This document shows, one piece after another, positions 23,172 to 34,706 of a stretch of 64,000 nt of DNA (positions are counted from its first letter, which is position 1; every line of letters begins with the position of its first letter). A program made the translations under genes and the position numbers. The notes below the pieces were generated by a model. That model made no database searches and was not told the DNA's origin. It saw nothing but the letters and a program-made list of their open reading frames with translations. The DNA is from Combretum micranthum. Lineage: Eukaryota; Streptophyta; Magnoliopsida; Myrtales; Combretaceae. Location of the stretch: positions 97,767-161,766 of the forward strand of contig JAMXBD010002802.1 in NCBI GenBank assembly GCA_024138025.1. The letters are read 5' to 3'.

Positions 23172-25162
23172 CATATTTTTCTCTCTCTCTTCATTTTCTT
23201 CTTGTTTCAATTTTTCAAAGGAGTAAAACTCTCTCTTTTTTTTTCTTTGTGCCGTGAACCCCCCCTCTCCCCCTTCCTCTCACATTCCAACTTGTTTCTT
23301 CTCTTTTCCTCCTTCAAGACTCCTTTGGTATGTATGTTTAAGCTTTGATCCTTCCTAATCTTGTAATGGCAAGACCATTGTGTGTTTTTCATTTAAATCC
23401 CAATGAGCATGAGCAAGGGACATGAAAACACTACTACAAGAATCTCAAGCCATCACAAGAAGTGGATCTAGTCTTTGAATGAGTTTTGTTTGAAATATCA
23501 ACTTGTTCATGCATGTAAAGTAGAGATCTTGCATATATATTGTTGTTCATGCCATGAGATCCATGATTCATGCATTATATATAGTAGATCTAAAGTTTAG
23601 ACATCCACAACTTCATGTACATGTATGATCATAGAGTTATTTTTATTTCCATGCATTGATGATCATAAAAATGTGTCTTGTATATGTATAGAGATGTTAG
23701 ATAGTAGATATTCATATATAGAAGGCAAGAACATTGAAAAAGGAAAGTTTTGTCAAAATGAATGTTGGAAATTCGGATGAAATGGAAACCCTACTTTAAA
23801 ACCCCAAAATCATTTTTAAACTCATTTCATAAGAAAAATGAAGGGTATGTGTAATGGGAATATTGAAGGAATGATTTTCATAAGCTTGGATGGTTTAGGC
23901 ATGATAGGAATGTAAAACAAGTGGTGGAGTTAGAATGAAAAATATTGATGTGTGGATCAATAGTCAAATTCGTAACTTATGTTCATGCCTACAAGAACAC
24001 TTAGTATCTAAGTCTAAATTGGATGTTTTATAAGCTAAATGAAGTCCTTAGATAATATATATATTGGAGCTTCAATTTTTAATTCATTAGACAAGTTTTT
24101 CCATAAGAAAAATGCAAGAAAATGAAATTTCAAAAATTCGGATTTTTACAAAAAGCTTGTTTAAAGACATGTTTACCAAATGAAAAATGGGAATTTTTAT
24201 GCATGAATGAAGGCCATGATTAATATAGACTTTGAGAACTTATTTTTAGTTAGATAACAAGTGGATTACAAGATTAAAAGTCAAAGAAACCCTAAGGAGT
24301 TAAAGTGGAAGAATAGCTTCTTAGAAATAACCTTTATGAATTTTCTAACACTTAGGAGTTCATAAGAGTTTATTATCACAAAATCATCATGACCATGCAT
24401 ATATTGAGTTCATTACATGGCATTCATGTAGTAATTCATTCCTATACCATTCATGCATGAATCATCAACTAGGAACATTTCTTATCAAAAGCAAAACAAA
24501 TTTTTCGAATTGAGAAATGGCAAACAGAACTGATCCCACTGTTCCGTGACTTACTATTTTCAAAACTTGAAAATATATAGAAATAGATAGATCTTTCGAA
24601 GTAGATAGAGATCGATATAAAATTTGCGAAATTCCGAGTTAAAATGACCAAGTTATGGCCGTTTTAAGTCGGAACTTCCGCAAATAGCGAGAAATCCGAA
24701 TTCATCTAGTTTAGATGTATAGCTTGATTTAGTTACATAATGAGAATCTCATTAGGATTATTCTTGCTTGGTAGGTGATCCCGAGCAGGACGACACCCTA
24801 CCTCCCGACTACTACTATTAGAAAGACCGGCGTCCAATGGCCGAGTGAGTTTTACTTCCACTCTCAATTAATGAATGTGATTGTAATGTAGTGGCACTAG
24901 TGGTGTAGGCAAAGATAAAAAGAAATTGTATATGCATGATGGGGTATATGGGAATTATATATGTTGTCTACTGTTGATATGTGAAATGGAACTTAAGGAA
25001 TATCGAAACCGGGTGTTAAGCTATTGACTGATTAGCTAGTATCTTATGATGAATGTCTGCGAATACTTGTTGGTCACCTAAAAGAATTGAATTAATGAAT
25101 ATTCGACTTCAATTGTAAATTGAATTCATTCATATCACGATGGGGTTGGAGCATTCGCATTG

Positions 25163-25254
25163 GTTGGTTTTTCGTGATCCATAAAACGAATATGTTGGTT
25201 AATCGTGATCCATAAAACGAATTTGTTGGTTAATCGTGATCCATAAAACGAAAT
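25163..25254 (+). repeat. LTR minisatellite, Element 1
   Basis: Three copies of a 31-bp unit with the core cgtgatccataaaacgaa and gttggtt. It occupies the position of the 38-bp repeat in families B and C and is a diverged relative of it. Confidence 0.8.
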
Positions 25255-25891
25255 ATTGTTAGTTGACCGTGAGCTTAAACGGCGTCGTACCGCAGGATTC
25301 GTTAATCTGCTAACCCGGGATGGAGGGCGCAAGTCCATCCACATATGATTTCCGGTTGGTCATATGTTTGTTGATCACATTTGTTTGATGCATACACTTG
25401 CTTGAATAATCACTTGCTTGAATGATTGTATTTAATTGTGTTATGGAAGTTATTACTCACTAAGCTAGTTAGCTTACGCCCCCATAGTTTTTATCTATTG
25501 CAGCACGAGTTTATATGGCTTAGGCCGAGGCAAGCCACAGCACAGGTACCGGAGATAGGAGTTTCCCATAGAAGTTTAATCCATTCTTTTGTATAGACTT
25601 CCGTTGGAAACTAAGGACTCTGGATGACTGTAATGGACTTGTTATTATTTTGCGGGGGAATGCCCCTTAGATTTTGTAAACTATAATTATGCGTTTTGAT
25701 TTATTATCTATGGCTAATGAATGCCACATTAAACTGTTTAACTCCATTTGTTGAAGTATTCTATTGTCGTAAAGGAACGCTTTACATCTACTTAAGACTC
25801 CCGAAGGGCTCGGGTAGGGAACTCGAGAGTCTTATTTAGTATGTGGCGGGCTGTTACGTTTAGGATACCCTACGGGCGTGACAGTTTAAGT

Positions 25892-25903
25892 TGGTATCAG
25901 AGC
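25892..25903 (+). other. Primer-binding site, initiator Met-tRNA
   Basis: TGGTATCAGAGC, the standard chromovirus primer site complementary to the 3' end of initiator tRNA-Met. It lies eight bases after the LTR end (gtttaagt spacer). Confidence 0.95.
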
Positions 25904-26084
25904 ACTAGGTTATAAAGCAAGACAATAGATTAAAAGAAACCGGACTTAGAAATCTAACTAATAGGTTAAATGGAGTTAAAAACGTTTTCTTGCTAAGTCT
26001 GATTAGGAGTATTGTATTATTGTAGGTCTCCTTGGGTGAGACCAGGGAGCGGGCCAGGAACTTCACAAAGAAAATGATGAGACG

Positions 26085-27142
26085 ATGGTGGAATATAGGT
26101 TGAGGTTAAGAGAGTTGTGTGAAGATTTTGCCTTAGCCAGACATCCCCGGACTATAGGGGAAATGTACAAATTGTGGAAGGATGGATTGAGATATACCAG
26201 ATGGGCTGCGGTAGTGGATCGATTGAGGTATGATCCCATGGGAAGGAGGAGTGGACAAAATTGGAGACAATTTATACTCTAGAGAGGATCATGGTTGATT
26301 ATGGGCGTGAGCCCATGACTAGAGAAGCTACATTTATTTTGAAGGGTGGAGGAAACCGAACCCCTCCAGATTTTAGAGTATGGATTCCCATAGGGCCTTT
26401 ATATGTGTATGCCCATGATAATTTGTATGATCACCCTGACTGGAATTTAGCAGATGCATGGAATCATATCACTTGGCATGCGATTTACTTAGATATTCTC
26501 CCACCCCGAGTGATAGCTCCACCTCCAGCTATTGATATAGGCATGCAATTGAATGGGGCGCCTGTGATTGGAGAGGATGAAGAAGAAGAAGAGGAAGAGG
26601 ACCCTGAGGAGGATCCTAACTGGGAAGAAAATGTAGTTCCTAGAACCCCTACCCCACCTGCCGAGCCGGAAGCTGAAGTGAATCCGGAACCCAACCCGAT
26701 TGTATGGGATTTTAATCGGGAGCTGGAGATACCTGATAGTGGTAGGGTGGAACCCGAGTTTGACCCCTTGATGTGGAGAGATGTTTATGTAGAAGGTGAA
26801 AATCCCCCTGTACTTGATATGGTAGTAGCTGAGCCTGTAGCCCTCGAGCCTATGGAGATAGAAGGCATGGGTGGAGAGCCAGTGAGAGAGAATGAGATAG
26901 TAGACACTCAGGTGAGTGAGTCGGAGGTTAGAGGTGAGGAGAACGATGTGAGCCCAAGGGAAGGGCAAGGTACTGAGGAAGAGGAGGAAAGTGAAGACCC
27001 GGAACCCTTAGTCCGACCTACTAGGAAGAGGAGGATGACTACGAGGGAATACCTTAGTTTGTTTATCCGACGGGACGACGGTGGTTCTTCTAGCAGGAGA
27101 CGACCTCCTAGCTCGACCCTCGATGACTCTAGTGATGAGTAA
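26085..27142 (+). pseudogene. ORF0, extra acidic ORF upstream of gag (Element 1)
   Basis: Not a recognised family. It begins with an ATG conserved in Element 2 (M-V-E-Y-R-L-R-L-R) and is about 350 residues. The N-terminal half is mixed charge and probably helical (M-Y-K-L-W-K-D-G-L-R-Y; E-T-I-Y-T-L-E-R). Next is a Trp/Asp/His-rich stretch (P-D-W-N-L-A-D-A-W-N-H). A long Glu/Asp tract follows (E-E-D-P-E-E-D-P-N-W), then a conserved D-F-N-R-E-L-E-I-P-D-S-G-R-V-E-P-E-F-D-P block. The C-terminus is basic (R-P-T-R-K-R-R-M, possibly nuclear-targeting), then Ser-rich, ending S-S-D-E. One frameshift lies near 26256-26270. The E-Y-R...L..DFA / DGLRY / ETIYTLER pattern recalls the second half of a retrotransposon Gag capsid; this is a guess. 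Open frames before the ATG (E-R-A-R-N-F-T-K) suggest a 5' extension, perhaps by splicing. Confidence 0.7.
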
Positions 27143-27700
27143 AGACCGGGATGATAGCTAACCCATGAAGTCCAAGAGGGGTCCTGATTTTCTTATTTTG
27201 TAGTAGGCAATGCGGGATGCCAATTTGCCTTAGGATTTCAGGATAGTTAGTATTTTATTTGTTTCTTTTCCCTGTATTTTGTAATGTTTTCGGAAATAGG
27301 GAAATTGTTAGAATCGGAATTGGAACTTAGCTAGCCAAAATTTGGGAACAAAAATCTTGATGTAATATTTGTATGGCTCGCTAAAGTAATGAAAAGATCG
27401 TGTTTATTTCAAAGGAAAGGAGTTGAGAAAAGCATGCATGATAGTCACAATACATAAAGAACATTAACCGCATATAGATTGCATGAGCATTCATTCATTC
27501 ACATTATTGTTATGAAATGTCAACTTGTTACTCTATGTGTGAATTCTTATATTCTCCTTATGATTATATGAATTTATGAAACTCTGTTTCCTTCTAAATT
27601 GATTTCTGAATTTTCGCAATTTTCAAAACCTTGTTAACAAATTTAGTCCTTTTTGGAATCTGAAACCTCCTAAGAATACTAAAAATTCATTAAATAATGT
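27143..27700 (+). other. ORF0-gag spacer, Element 1
   Basis: Non-coding, AT-rich. It contains a hairpin shared with Element 2 and then little else that is recognisable. Its similarity to the Element 2 spacer is strongest around the hairpin. It may hold a packaging signal or the gag start context. Confidence 0.5.
27206..27229 (+). promoter_or_regulatory. Conserved hairpin after ORF0, Element 1
   Basis: ggcaatgcgggatgccaatt continues to tgcc; arms ggcaa and ttgcc, with an alternative inner ggca/tgcc pairing. The block gtaggcaatgcgggatgcca is identical in Element 2 (48186-48205) although surrounding sequence has diverged. It lies about 60 bases after the ORF0 stop. Confidence 0.5.
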
Positions 27701-29088
27701 GTAAACAGACGGAACCGACGAATTCGGAATCGGGAACAAGGGTCTAACTCGAACGAAGCCGATCAGCCGGCTATGCCACCACCTAACCCCCAAGGGGCTG
27801 CACCCCAAAATCAACAGGGTGATGTGCTAAATGCGATTGGACAATTGGCCAATCTGAACACCTTCATTCAAAATCAGAATCCGTTCAGAACCCACACCCT
27901 GGGCAAAGTGCTCGTGATTCGGCCCCACATCCCCCACCCGCAGATCATCGCGAAATGACTGCAGAGGCACCAGCTCCACAAGAGGAGCATTCCTACAATG
28001 TGCCACCGCCACCATCCCCGCCATACAGGAGACCCCACCGAAGCTCCTTACCGGACTTTATTAAGAGCAACCGGTATTTTGATGGCATTCGGTAAACCGG
28101 ATGAAGCCGAGGACTGGTTGGCTCAAGTTGAGCGTTCTTTTGCTGCATACGAGATTCCACCTTACCTGCAGTTGGAATATGGAACATATATGCTGAGGTA
28201 CAATGCGCGGGTCTGGTGGGACTCCAAGAGAAGAAACCTGACTGCCCGGCCACTTGGGAAACCTTTCGCCGGGAATTTCTGAACAATTATTTTCCCTCCA
28301 GCTTGAGGGTGAAATATAGTGCTGATTTCCTCCATGTAAAGCAAAAGGGGAGGACAGTAGAGCAATATGAAACCGAGTTCGTTCACTTGCTGCAGTATGC
28401 CCCTGAGTCTTTCAGGGATAGTGAAGAATTAAAGAAGCAGGTATTTCTGGGAGGCTTAGATGAGGAACTGCGGATCAAGTTGGAAGAGTTTGGAGTCAGG
28501 ACATATCCTGAAATGGTAGAGAAGGCCCGGGTGATTGAAGGGGCCAGAAAAAGGAAGTACCAGGAGCCTGAAAAGAGGGTATTTGGAAAGAGGCCATTCG
28601 ACGCCTCGAGTTCAGGATTTAAAGGAAAGAGGTACAGACCGTACCAAGGATTCAAGGATGAGTCTAGCGGCAAGCCAACCCAGTTCAAGGCCAATGTCAC
28701 ATGTTGGAAATGTAAGGGAGCACACGCTCCTAGGCAGTGCCAGTTGCTGAAAAACAAATGCTATTTCTATGGCGACGCTGGCCACATAGTCTACATGTGC
28801 CCAAAGAAGCTGGCTGTGACCTACTTTATTTACAAGGAGAAGGGACATCTAGCCTCTAAATGTTCCCAGCGGAAAAGTGTGGCCGCTCAACCCTATGGAA
28901 CTCCAAGTAATACCAACCCTATGAGGTCGGGTAACAAAAGTGGGAGCCGAACAGCTTCAGCAATGCATGGGATGAGGTTATATAACTTCGAAGGCCAGTG
29001 GATGGTCGAGGAAGATGAGGAGGAGGATGTAGAATTGGCAGCTTTGGATCAAAGCGAAGGCGCTGATAGCGGCCTGGTGACAGGTTAG
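27701..29088 (+). pseudogene. gag: Gag (Element 1), broken
   Basis: Capsid/nucleocapsid protein. The frame opens with N-R-R-N-R-R-I-R-N-R-E-Q, an Arg/Asn-rich start like that of Element 2. No in-frame ATG is visible before it. A Pro/Gln-rich linker precedes D-F-I-K-S-N-R-Y-F-D-G and E-A-E-D-W-L-A-Q-V-E-R-S-F, the usual chromovirus capsid motifs. R-T-V-E-Q-Y-E-T-E-F and G-L-D-E-E-L-R-I-K follow. The zinc-knuckle region keeps one good finger (C-W-K-C...H...C, about 28702-28740); the next two have lost cysteines (Tyr in C-Y-F-Y, Y-F-I-Y). The frame changes near 27900-28000, 28080-28090 and 28220-28260. The C-terminus is acidic and ends L-V-T-G, then TAG at 29086-29088, inside a donor-like sequence. 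Confidence 0.9.
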
Positions 29089-29245
29089 TAACAGAAACCC
29101 TCTCTAGCTGAAATTTAAGTTACAAATTTAAATTGTTGCCTGAATGAAATTGAATATGATATGGGAAAGCTGGAAGTAGGAACCCTGTGTAGATAACCTT
29201 AAGGATGTTGTAGGGATCAATTGTGATGGATATTTGTTACCTCAG
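29084..29245 (+). other. Putative gag/pro intron, Element 1 (162 nt)
   Basis: Inference. Donor ACAG/GTTAGTAAC and acceptor TTGTTACCTCAG/GACAC. Removal deletes the gag stop and joins V-T-G directly to H-I-R-V-N-G in the protease frame. The same boundaries occur in Element 2. Unspliced RNA would make Gag only and spliced RNA Gag-Pol. The alternative is a separately started pol ORF. Confidence 0.45.
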
Positions 29246-30009
29246 GACACATACGGGTGAATGGCGTAAGCTTACGTTTTATTTGACACGGGAGCGACTC
29301 ATTCGTTCGTCACCAATAGTTTGGCTAACCAATTGGGATTACCTATAGCCACAACTACGGTTAGTCTACGGATTAAGACCCCCAAGGAAGTGTTGTATCA
29401 ACCCGAATTGGTGAAGGATTGTCCGTTGGAAGTTCATGGACACAACTCCAAAAGTGATTTGATAATGTTGGAGATGAATAAATACAAAGTTATCCTCGGG
29501 ATGAGTTGGTTAAGCAAGGTAAAAGCGATAGTGGATTGTCAAAAGAAGACAGTGAGTTTCTATGACCAATTGGGAGGAAAGGTAGAATTTGTGGGAGAAA
29601 CCCTAGTTCCAAGAAGATTTGGTGTAAACTCGTTTGAGCTAATGATGGAGGATAAAGAGATAATACCGATTGAAGGTGTCTTAGATGAGGAGGGAACCCG
29701 TGAGGAAAAGGATGTACCGATAGTGGATGAGTATTTGGATGTGTTTCTTGAGATCCTACCGGGATTACCACCAAAAAGAGAAATTGATTTTGAGATCGTT
29801 TTGGCTCCAAACACCGAACCGATATCCAAAGCACCATACCGGATGGCACCGGCTGAGTTGAAAGAGTTAAAGACACAGTTGCAAGAACTTCTAGGTCAAA
29901 AGTTTATAAGACCGAGTGTATCGCCATGGGGCGCACCCGTTTTGTTTGTAAAGAAGAAGGATGGATCAATGAGATTGTGTATCGACTATCGGGAATTGAA
30001 TAAAGTGAC
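29246..30009 (+). pseudogene. pol: Pol part 1 (Element 1): protease and start of reverse transcriptase
   Basis: Aspartic protease with the active-site triad D-T-G in F-D-T-G-A-T-H-S-F (GAC at 29285). V-I-L-G-M-S-W-L, the flap/helix motif before the protease end, follows. A linker leads to reverse transcriptase ([45 protein letters not shown]). One base appears lost near 29265-29275, between the junction and the active site. The frame is cut at 30009 by a solo LTR and resumes exactly at 33454. Confidence 0.95.
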
Positions 30010-33000
30010 TGTCACGCCCCGTAGGGTATTCTAAACGTAACAGTCCGCCACATGCTAAGTAAGACTCTCGAGTTCCCTACCCGGGGCCTTCGGAAGTCTT
30101 AAGTAGATGTAAAGCGTTCCTTTACGACAATAGAATACTTCAACAAATGGAGTTAAACAGTTTAATGAGGCATGCATTAGCCATAGATAATAAGTCAAAA
30201 CACATAATACTTAAGTTTACAAAATCTAAGGGGCATTCCCCCGCAAAAGAATAACAGTCTATTACAGTCATCCAGAGTCCTTAGTTTCCAATGGAAGTCT
30301 ATACAAAAAGAGATGAATCAAACTTCTATAGGAAACTCCTATCTCCGGTACCTGCGCTGTGGCTTGTCTTGGCCTAAGCCATATAAACTCATGCTGCAAA
30401 AGATAAAAACTATGGGGGCGTAAGCTAACTAGCTTAGTGAGTAATACTTCCATAACACAATTAAATACAATCATTCAAGCAAGTGATTATTCAAGCAAGT
30501 GTATGCACCATACAAATGTGATCAACAAACATATGACCAACCGGAAATCATATGTGGATGGACTTGCGCCCTCCATCCCGGGTTAGCAGATTAACGAATC
30601 CTGCGGTATGACGCCGTTTAAGCTCATGGTCAACTGATTAAAAACTCGTTTTATGGATCACGATTAACCTCACATTCGTTTTATGGATCACGATTAACCT
30701 CACATTCGTTTTATGGGTCACGAAAAACCAACCAATGCAAATGCTCCAACCCCATTGTAACATGAATGAACTCAATTTATAGTCGGAGTCGAATAGTTAT
30801 TAATTCAATTCTCTTAAGTGACCAACAAGTATTTGCAGACATTCATCATAAGATTCTAGTAAAACCGTCAATATCTTAACACCCGATTTCGATATACCTT
30901 AAGCTCCCTTTCACATATCAACAATCAAAAGCATAAATAATTCCCACATACCCCATCATGCTTATACAATTCCTTTTATCTTTGCCTACATCACTAGTGT
31001 CACTACATTACATTCACAAGCATTAATTGAGAGTGGAAGTAAACTCACTCGGCCATGGGACACCAAACTTCCAATAATAATAATCGGGAGGTAGAGTGTC
31101 GTCCTGCTCGGAATCACCTACCAAACAAAAATAATCCCTATGAGATTCTCACCATGTAATTAAATCAAACTAGACATCTAGACTAGTTGAATTCGGATTT
31201 CTCGCTATTGTTGGAAGTTCCGACTTAAAACGGCCATAACTTGGTCATTTTAACTCGGAATTTCGCAAATTTTATATCGATCTTCATCTACTTTGAAAGA
31301 TTTATCTAATTCAAGTATTAAATCCAAGTTTTGAAAATAATAGGGTCACGGAACAGTGGGATCAGTTCTGTCCCGCAATTGACCCAATCTCGAAAATTTG
31401 CTTTGTCTTTGATAAAAAGTATTCCTAAATGATGATTCATGCATGAATGATATGGGAATGATCTACTAATGTGTATGCCATGTAATGGACTCAACTTGTG
31501 CATGGTCACGATGATTTTTGTAGTAATAAACTTTTAGGAACTCCTAAGTGTTGGGGAAAGTTTCATAAAGGCTAATTCTAAGAAGTTATTTTCCCACATT
31601 ATACTCCTTAGGGTTTCTTGGGTTTTTAATCTTGTAATCTACTTATTATTTAGCTAAAAATAGGTTCTCAATGTCTATAATAGTCATGGCCTCCATTCAT
31701 GCACAAAATTTCACATTTTTCATTTGGTAAACATGTTTTCAAATAAGCTATTTGTAAAAATCCGAATTTTCCAAATTTTCTTTTCTTACATTTTTCTTAA
31801 GGGAAATCTAGTCTAATGCATTAAAAATTGGGGCTTCAACGTATACATTATCTAAGGACTTCATTTAGCTTATAAAACATTCATTTTAGACTTAAATACT
31901 AAGTGTTTATTTAGGCATTACACAAAGTTACGAATTTGACCACACAATTAAAGTCAACACTTTCCACTCTAACTTCACCTCTTGTTTTTCTTATTTTTAT
32001 TATGCCTAACTCATCTAAACTCATGAAAATAGTTCCTTCAACATGTCTATTACACATACCCTTCATTTTTCTTATGAAATACAAGTTAAAAATTGATTTT
32101 GGAGGTCTTTAGGGTAGGGTTTCCATTTCATCCGAATTTTCAACTTTCCATATCTAACAAAGTCCTTCCTTTTTCAATGTTCTTGCCATCTATATGTGGA
32201 GTATACTATCTAGCATCTCTATACATGAACAAGACCTCATTTTTATGATCAATAAAGCACATAAACAAAAATGAACCTATGATCATGCATGTACATAAAG
32301 TGGTGGATGTCTAAACCTTAGATCTACTACATATGATGTATATAACATGAATCTCATGGCATGAACATCAATATAAATACAAGGTCATTACTTTATATGC
32401 ATGAACAACATGAAATCTTAACAAAATGCATCTAAACACTAGATCCATGTCTTGTGATGGCTTGACATCCTTGTTCATGCATTTCCATGTCCCTAGCATG
32501 AGCATCATAGGGTTTTGATGAGGAAATACACAAGGTATACCTTTGCCATTACAAGAATAGGAAGAAACAAGGCTTACATACACATACCAATGGAGTCTTG
32601 AAGTGAAAAAGAGAAGAAACAAAGTTGGAAATGTGAGGAAGAGGAGGGGGCAAGCTCACGGCATCAAGAGGGAGAAGAGAGGGAGAGTTTTGCTCTTTTA
32701 AAATTTTTGAAACAAAAGAAATGAAGAGAGAGAGAGAAAAATAAGTATATATATCAAATGATTTAGGGTTTAGTTAGTAAAATATAGCAAAAATAATTAC
32801 AATGAGAGGGAAACAAAGGGGGGGGGGGGGGGCGCCGGCCATCATGCATGGGGGGTGTGTGTGTGTGTAAAAATTTGATTTTTTTTGTAATTTAGTAAAT
32901 GAAATTGTAATAAATGTAATAATTATTTAAGAGACAAATTTTCTTGGAAAAGAAAATTGAAATGAGTAGTTGTAAGGATGTAAGAATAGGGTATGGGTAG

Positions 33001-33448
33001 TGTGTAGTGTAGGTTGTACTTGTGAATAGTAGACAAGACATCTACTTTACCGGTTGTTCCGAAAACACCGGAAAAGCTATAACTGTAATTTTTATAGTTC
33101 GGAAAAATATGAAATTGATATTTTTGGAATCCTTATAAAATTACGGTTCTAATGAATATTCCGGAATATTTTTCTGAATCTGTGGCCCGGGGCACGCTTT
33201 TCCGTAATTGGGCTCGGGAAGGCCCGGAATTGAAAAATTCCCGAATTTAAAACTTTCGAAGGTTTGAAATGTACTTTGGAACAACAATTCAAATTCATTC
33301 ACACCAAAATATTTATTTTACTATGAAACCGAAGGAAAGCCGGATTTAGGGTTCCTAGGCTCCATTTACTAGATGCAACCTGATCGGGTTAGGGTTTCGT
33401 TTCCAACTCCTGGGGTTTCCTAGCTACTGAGAATTACCGGGGTTTACA
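30010..33448 (-). mobile_element. Solo LTR, family A, in Element 1 pol
   Basis: It runs TGTCACGCCCCG to GGGGTTTACA on the plus strand, 3439 bp, inverted relative to Element 1. Perfect duplications gtgac flank it (30005-30009 and 33449-33453). It matches Element 1's own LTR closely, so a sister copy inserted into reverse transcriptase and later recombined to a solo LTR. It holds a 15-G run (32818-32832) next to gcgccggcc and a minus-strand TATA-like tatatata near 32746. Confidence 0.97.
32818..32832 (+). repeat. G15 homopolymer
   Basis: Fifteen consecutive G in the U3 GC block of the solo LTR. The same block is a C-run in other copies (cccccctcccccc at about 23090 and 41490). Exact length is uncertain in any sequencing technology. 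Confidence 0.8.
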
Positions 33449-33453
33449 GTGAC

Positions 33454-34706
33454 TATCAAGAATCGGTATCCCTTGCCAAGAATTGATGATTTGTTTGATC
33501 AACTGCAAGGGGCTTGTATGTTCTCACGCATTGATTTGCGTTCGGGATATCATCAATTAAGGATTAAGCCTGAGGATGTACCCAAGACGGCTTTTTGTAC
33601 TCGTTATGGACACTACGAGTTCCTGGTAATGTCATTTGGACTGACTAATGCACCAGCTGCATTTATGGATCTGATGAACCGAGTCTATAAGCCACTTTTG
33701 GATAAGTGTGTGATAGTCTTCATAGACGACATACTCATATATTCGAAGACCAGGGAACAACATGAGGAACATCTTCATTTGACATTGCAAACCTTACGGG
33801 GTAATAAGCTGTACGCCAAGCTGTTCAAGTGTGACTTTTGGTTAGACAGGATATCATTTCTTGGACATGTAGTAACCGGTGATGGGATATCAATTGACCC
33901 CGAAAAGATCAAGGCCGTAGTGGATTGGAAACTACCGCAAACGATTACCGAAGTAAGGAGTTTCTTGGGATTAGCTGGCTACTATCGCAAGTTTGTGAAG
34001 GATTTCTCTAAGATAGCCAAGCCACTGACTCAATTAACTCAAAAGAATGAGAAATTCGTTTGGACGGACAAGAGGGAACAGAGCTTTCAGGAATTGAAGC
34101 GACGATTGGTATCGGTACCGATTCTAGTTTTACCAGACCCAGAAAAGCCCTACACGGTACATAGTGACGCCTCAAGGAATGGCCTTGGATGCGTCTTGAT
34201 GCAAGAGGGGAAGGTCATTGCATATGCTTCTCGGCAATTGAGACCGCATGAACAGAATTACCCTACGCATGATTTGGAGCTAGCTGCCGTTGTCTTCGCT
34301 TTGAAGTTATGGAGACATTATCTATATGGACAAAGGTGTGAGATATATATAGATCATAAGAGTCTTAAATACCTGTTCACACAGAAGGAGCTAAACATGA
34401 GACAAAGGAGGTGGCTAGAATTAATAAAGGATTATGATCTAGGAATAAATTACTGTCCAGGGAAAGTGAATGCGGTCGCGAATGCCCTAAGTCGGAAAAA
34501 TCACGGGGGAGTAGCCACCTTGATCACAAGTCAAAAAGATTTGATTAAGGAATTTGAGAAGTTAAGGATTGAGTTCATAGACCAAAGCGCTGAGCTGAAA
34601 ATATCCAATCTGGTACTGGAACCGACCCTCATAGAGAGAATCAAAGAAGCCCAAAGGTATGACGAGGTGATACAAAAGATAAAAAGGGAAAACCAGGCAG
34701 GAAAGT
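33454..34706 (+). pseudogene. pol: Pol part 2 (Element 1): reverse transcriptase and RNase H
   Basis: Continues the palm: [35 protein letters not shown] and the catalytic F-I-D-D (33719-33730, the Y/F-x-D-D box). F-L-G-H-V-V and [11 protein letters not shown] complete the connection. RNase H shows S-D-A-S (34163-34174), [11 protein letters not shown] and [10 protein letters not shown] typical [12 protein letters not shown] closes the domain, with Asn where Asp is usual (A-D-A-L-S). This segment is open throughout. It stops at 34706 because a second solo LTR enters; the frame then reads on into LTR sequence as an artefact until 34846. Confidence 0.97.

Larger units (their letters stand above)
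22466..25883 (+). repeat. Element 1 5' LTR (family A)
   Basis: It runs TGTAAACCCCGG to GGGCGTGACA, 3418 bp. U3 is about 700 bp up to a TATATATA box. The remaining 2.7 kb (R plus U5) is unusually long for a transcribed LTR part. It includes the ggccggcgcgcccc block, an AC microsatellite (23044-23065), a CT-rich ATG-free leader, a donor-like site and a minisatellite near the 3' end. Confidence 0.95.
23328..26025 (+). other. Putative leader intron, Element 1
   Basis: Inference. The first GT after the ATG-free leader is in CTTTG/GTATGTATG. Just before ORF0 lies tctgattaggagtattgtattattgtag/gtctcc, with a branch-like ctgat about 28 bases before the AG. Element 2 has matching sites (44233 and 46898). 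Removal would take out U5 and the primer-binding site and bring ORF0 close to the cap, leaving full-length RNA unspliced for reverse transcription. Confidence 0.35.

Noticed and set aside
26489..26968. Long minus-strand open frames opposite ORF0
   Set aside because: Shadow of the Glu-rich codons on the other strand; they disagree between the two elements and carry no motif.
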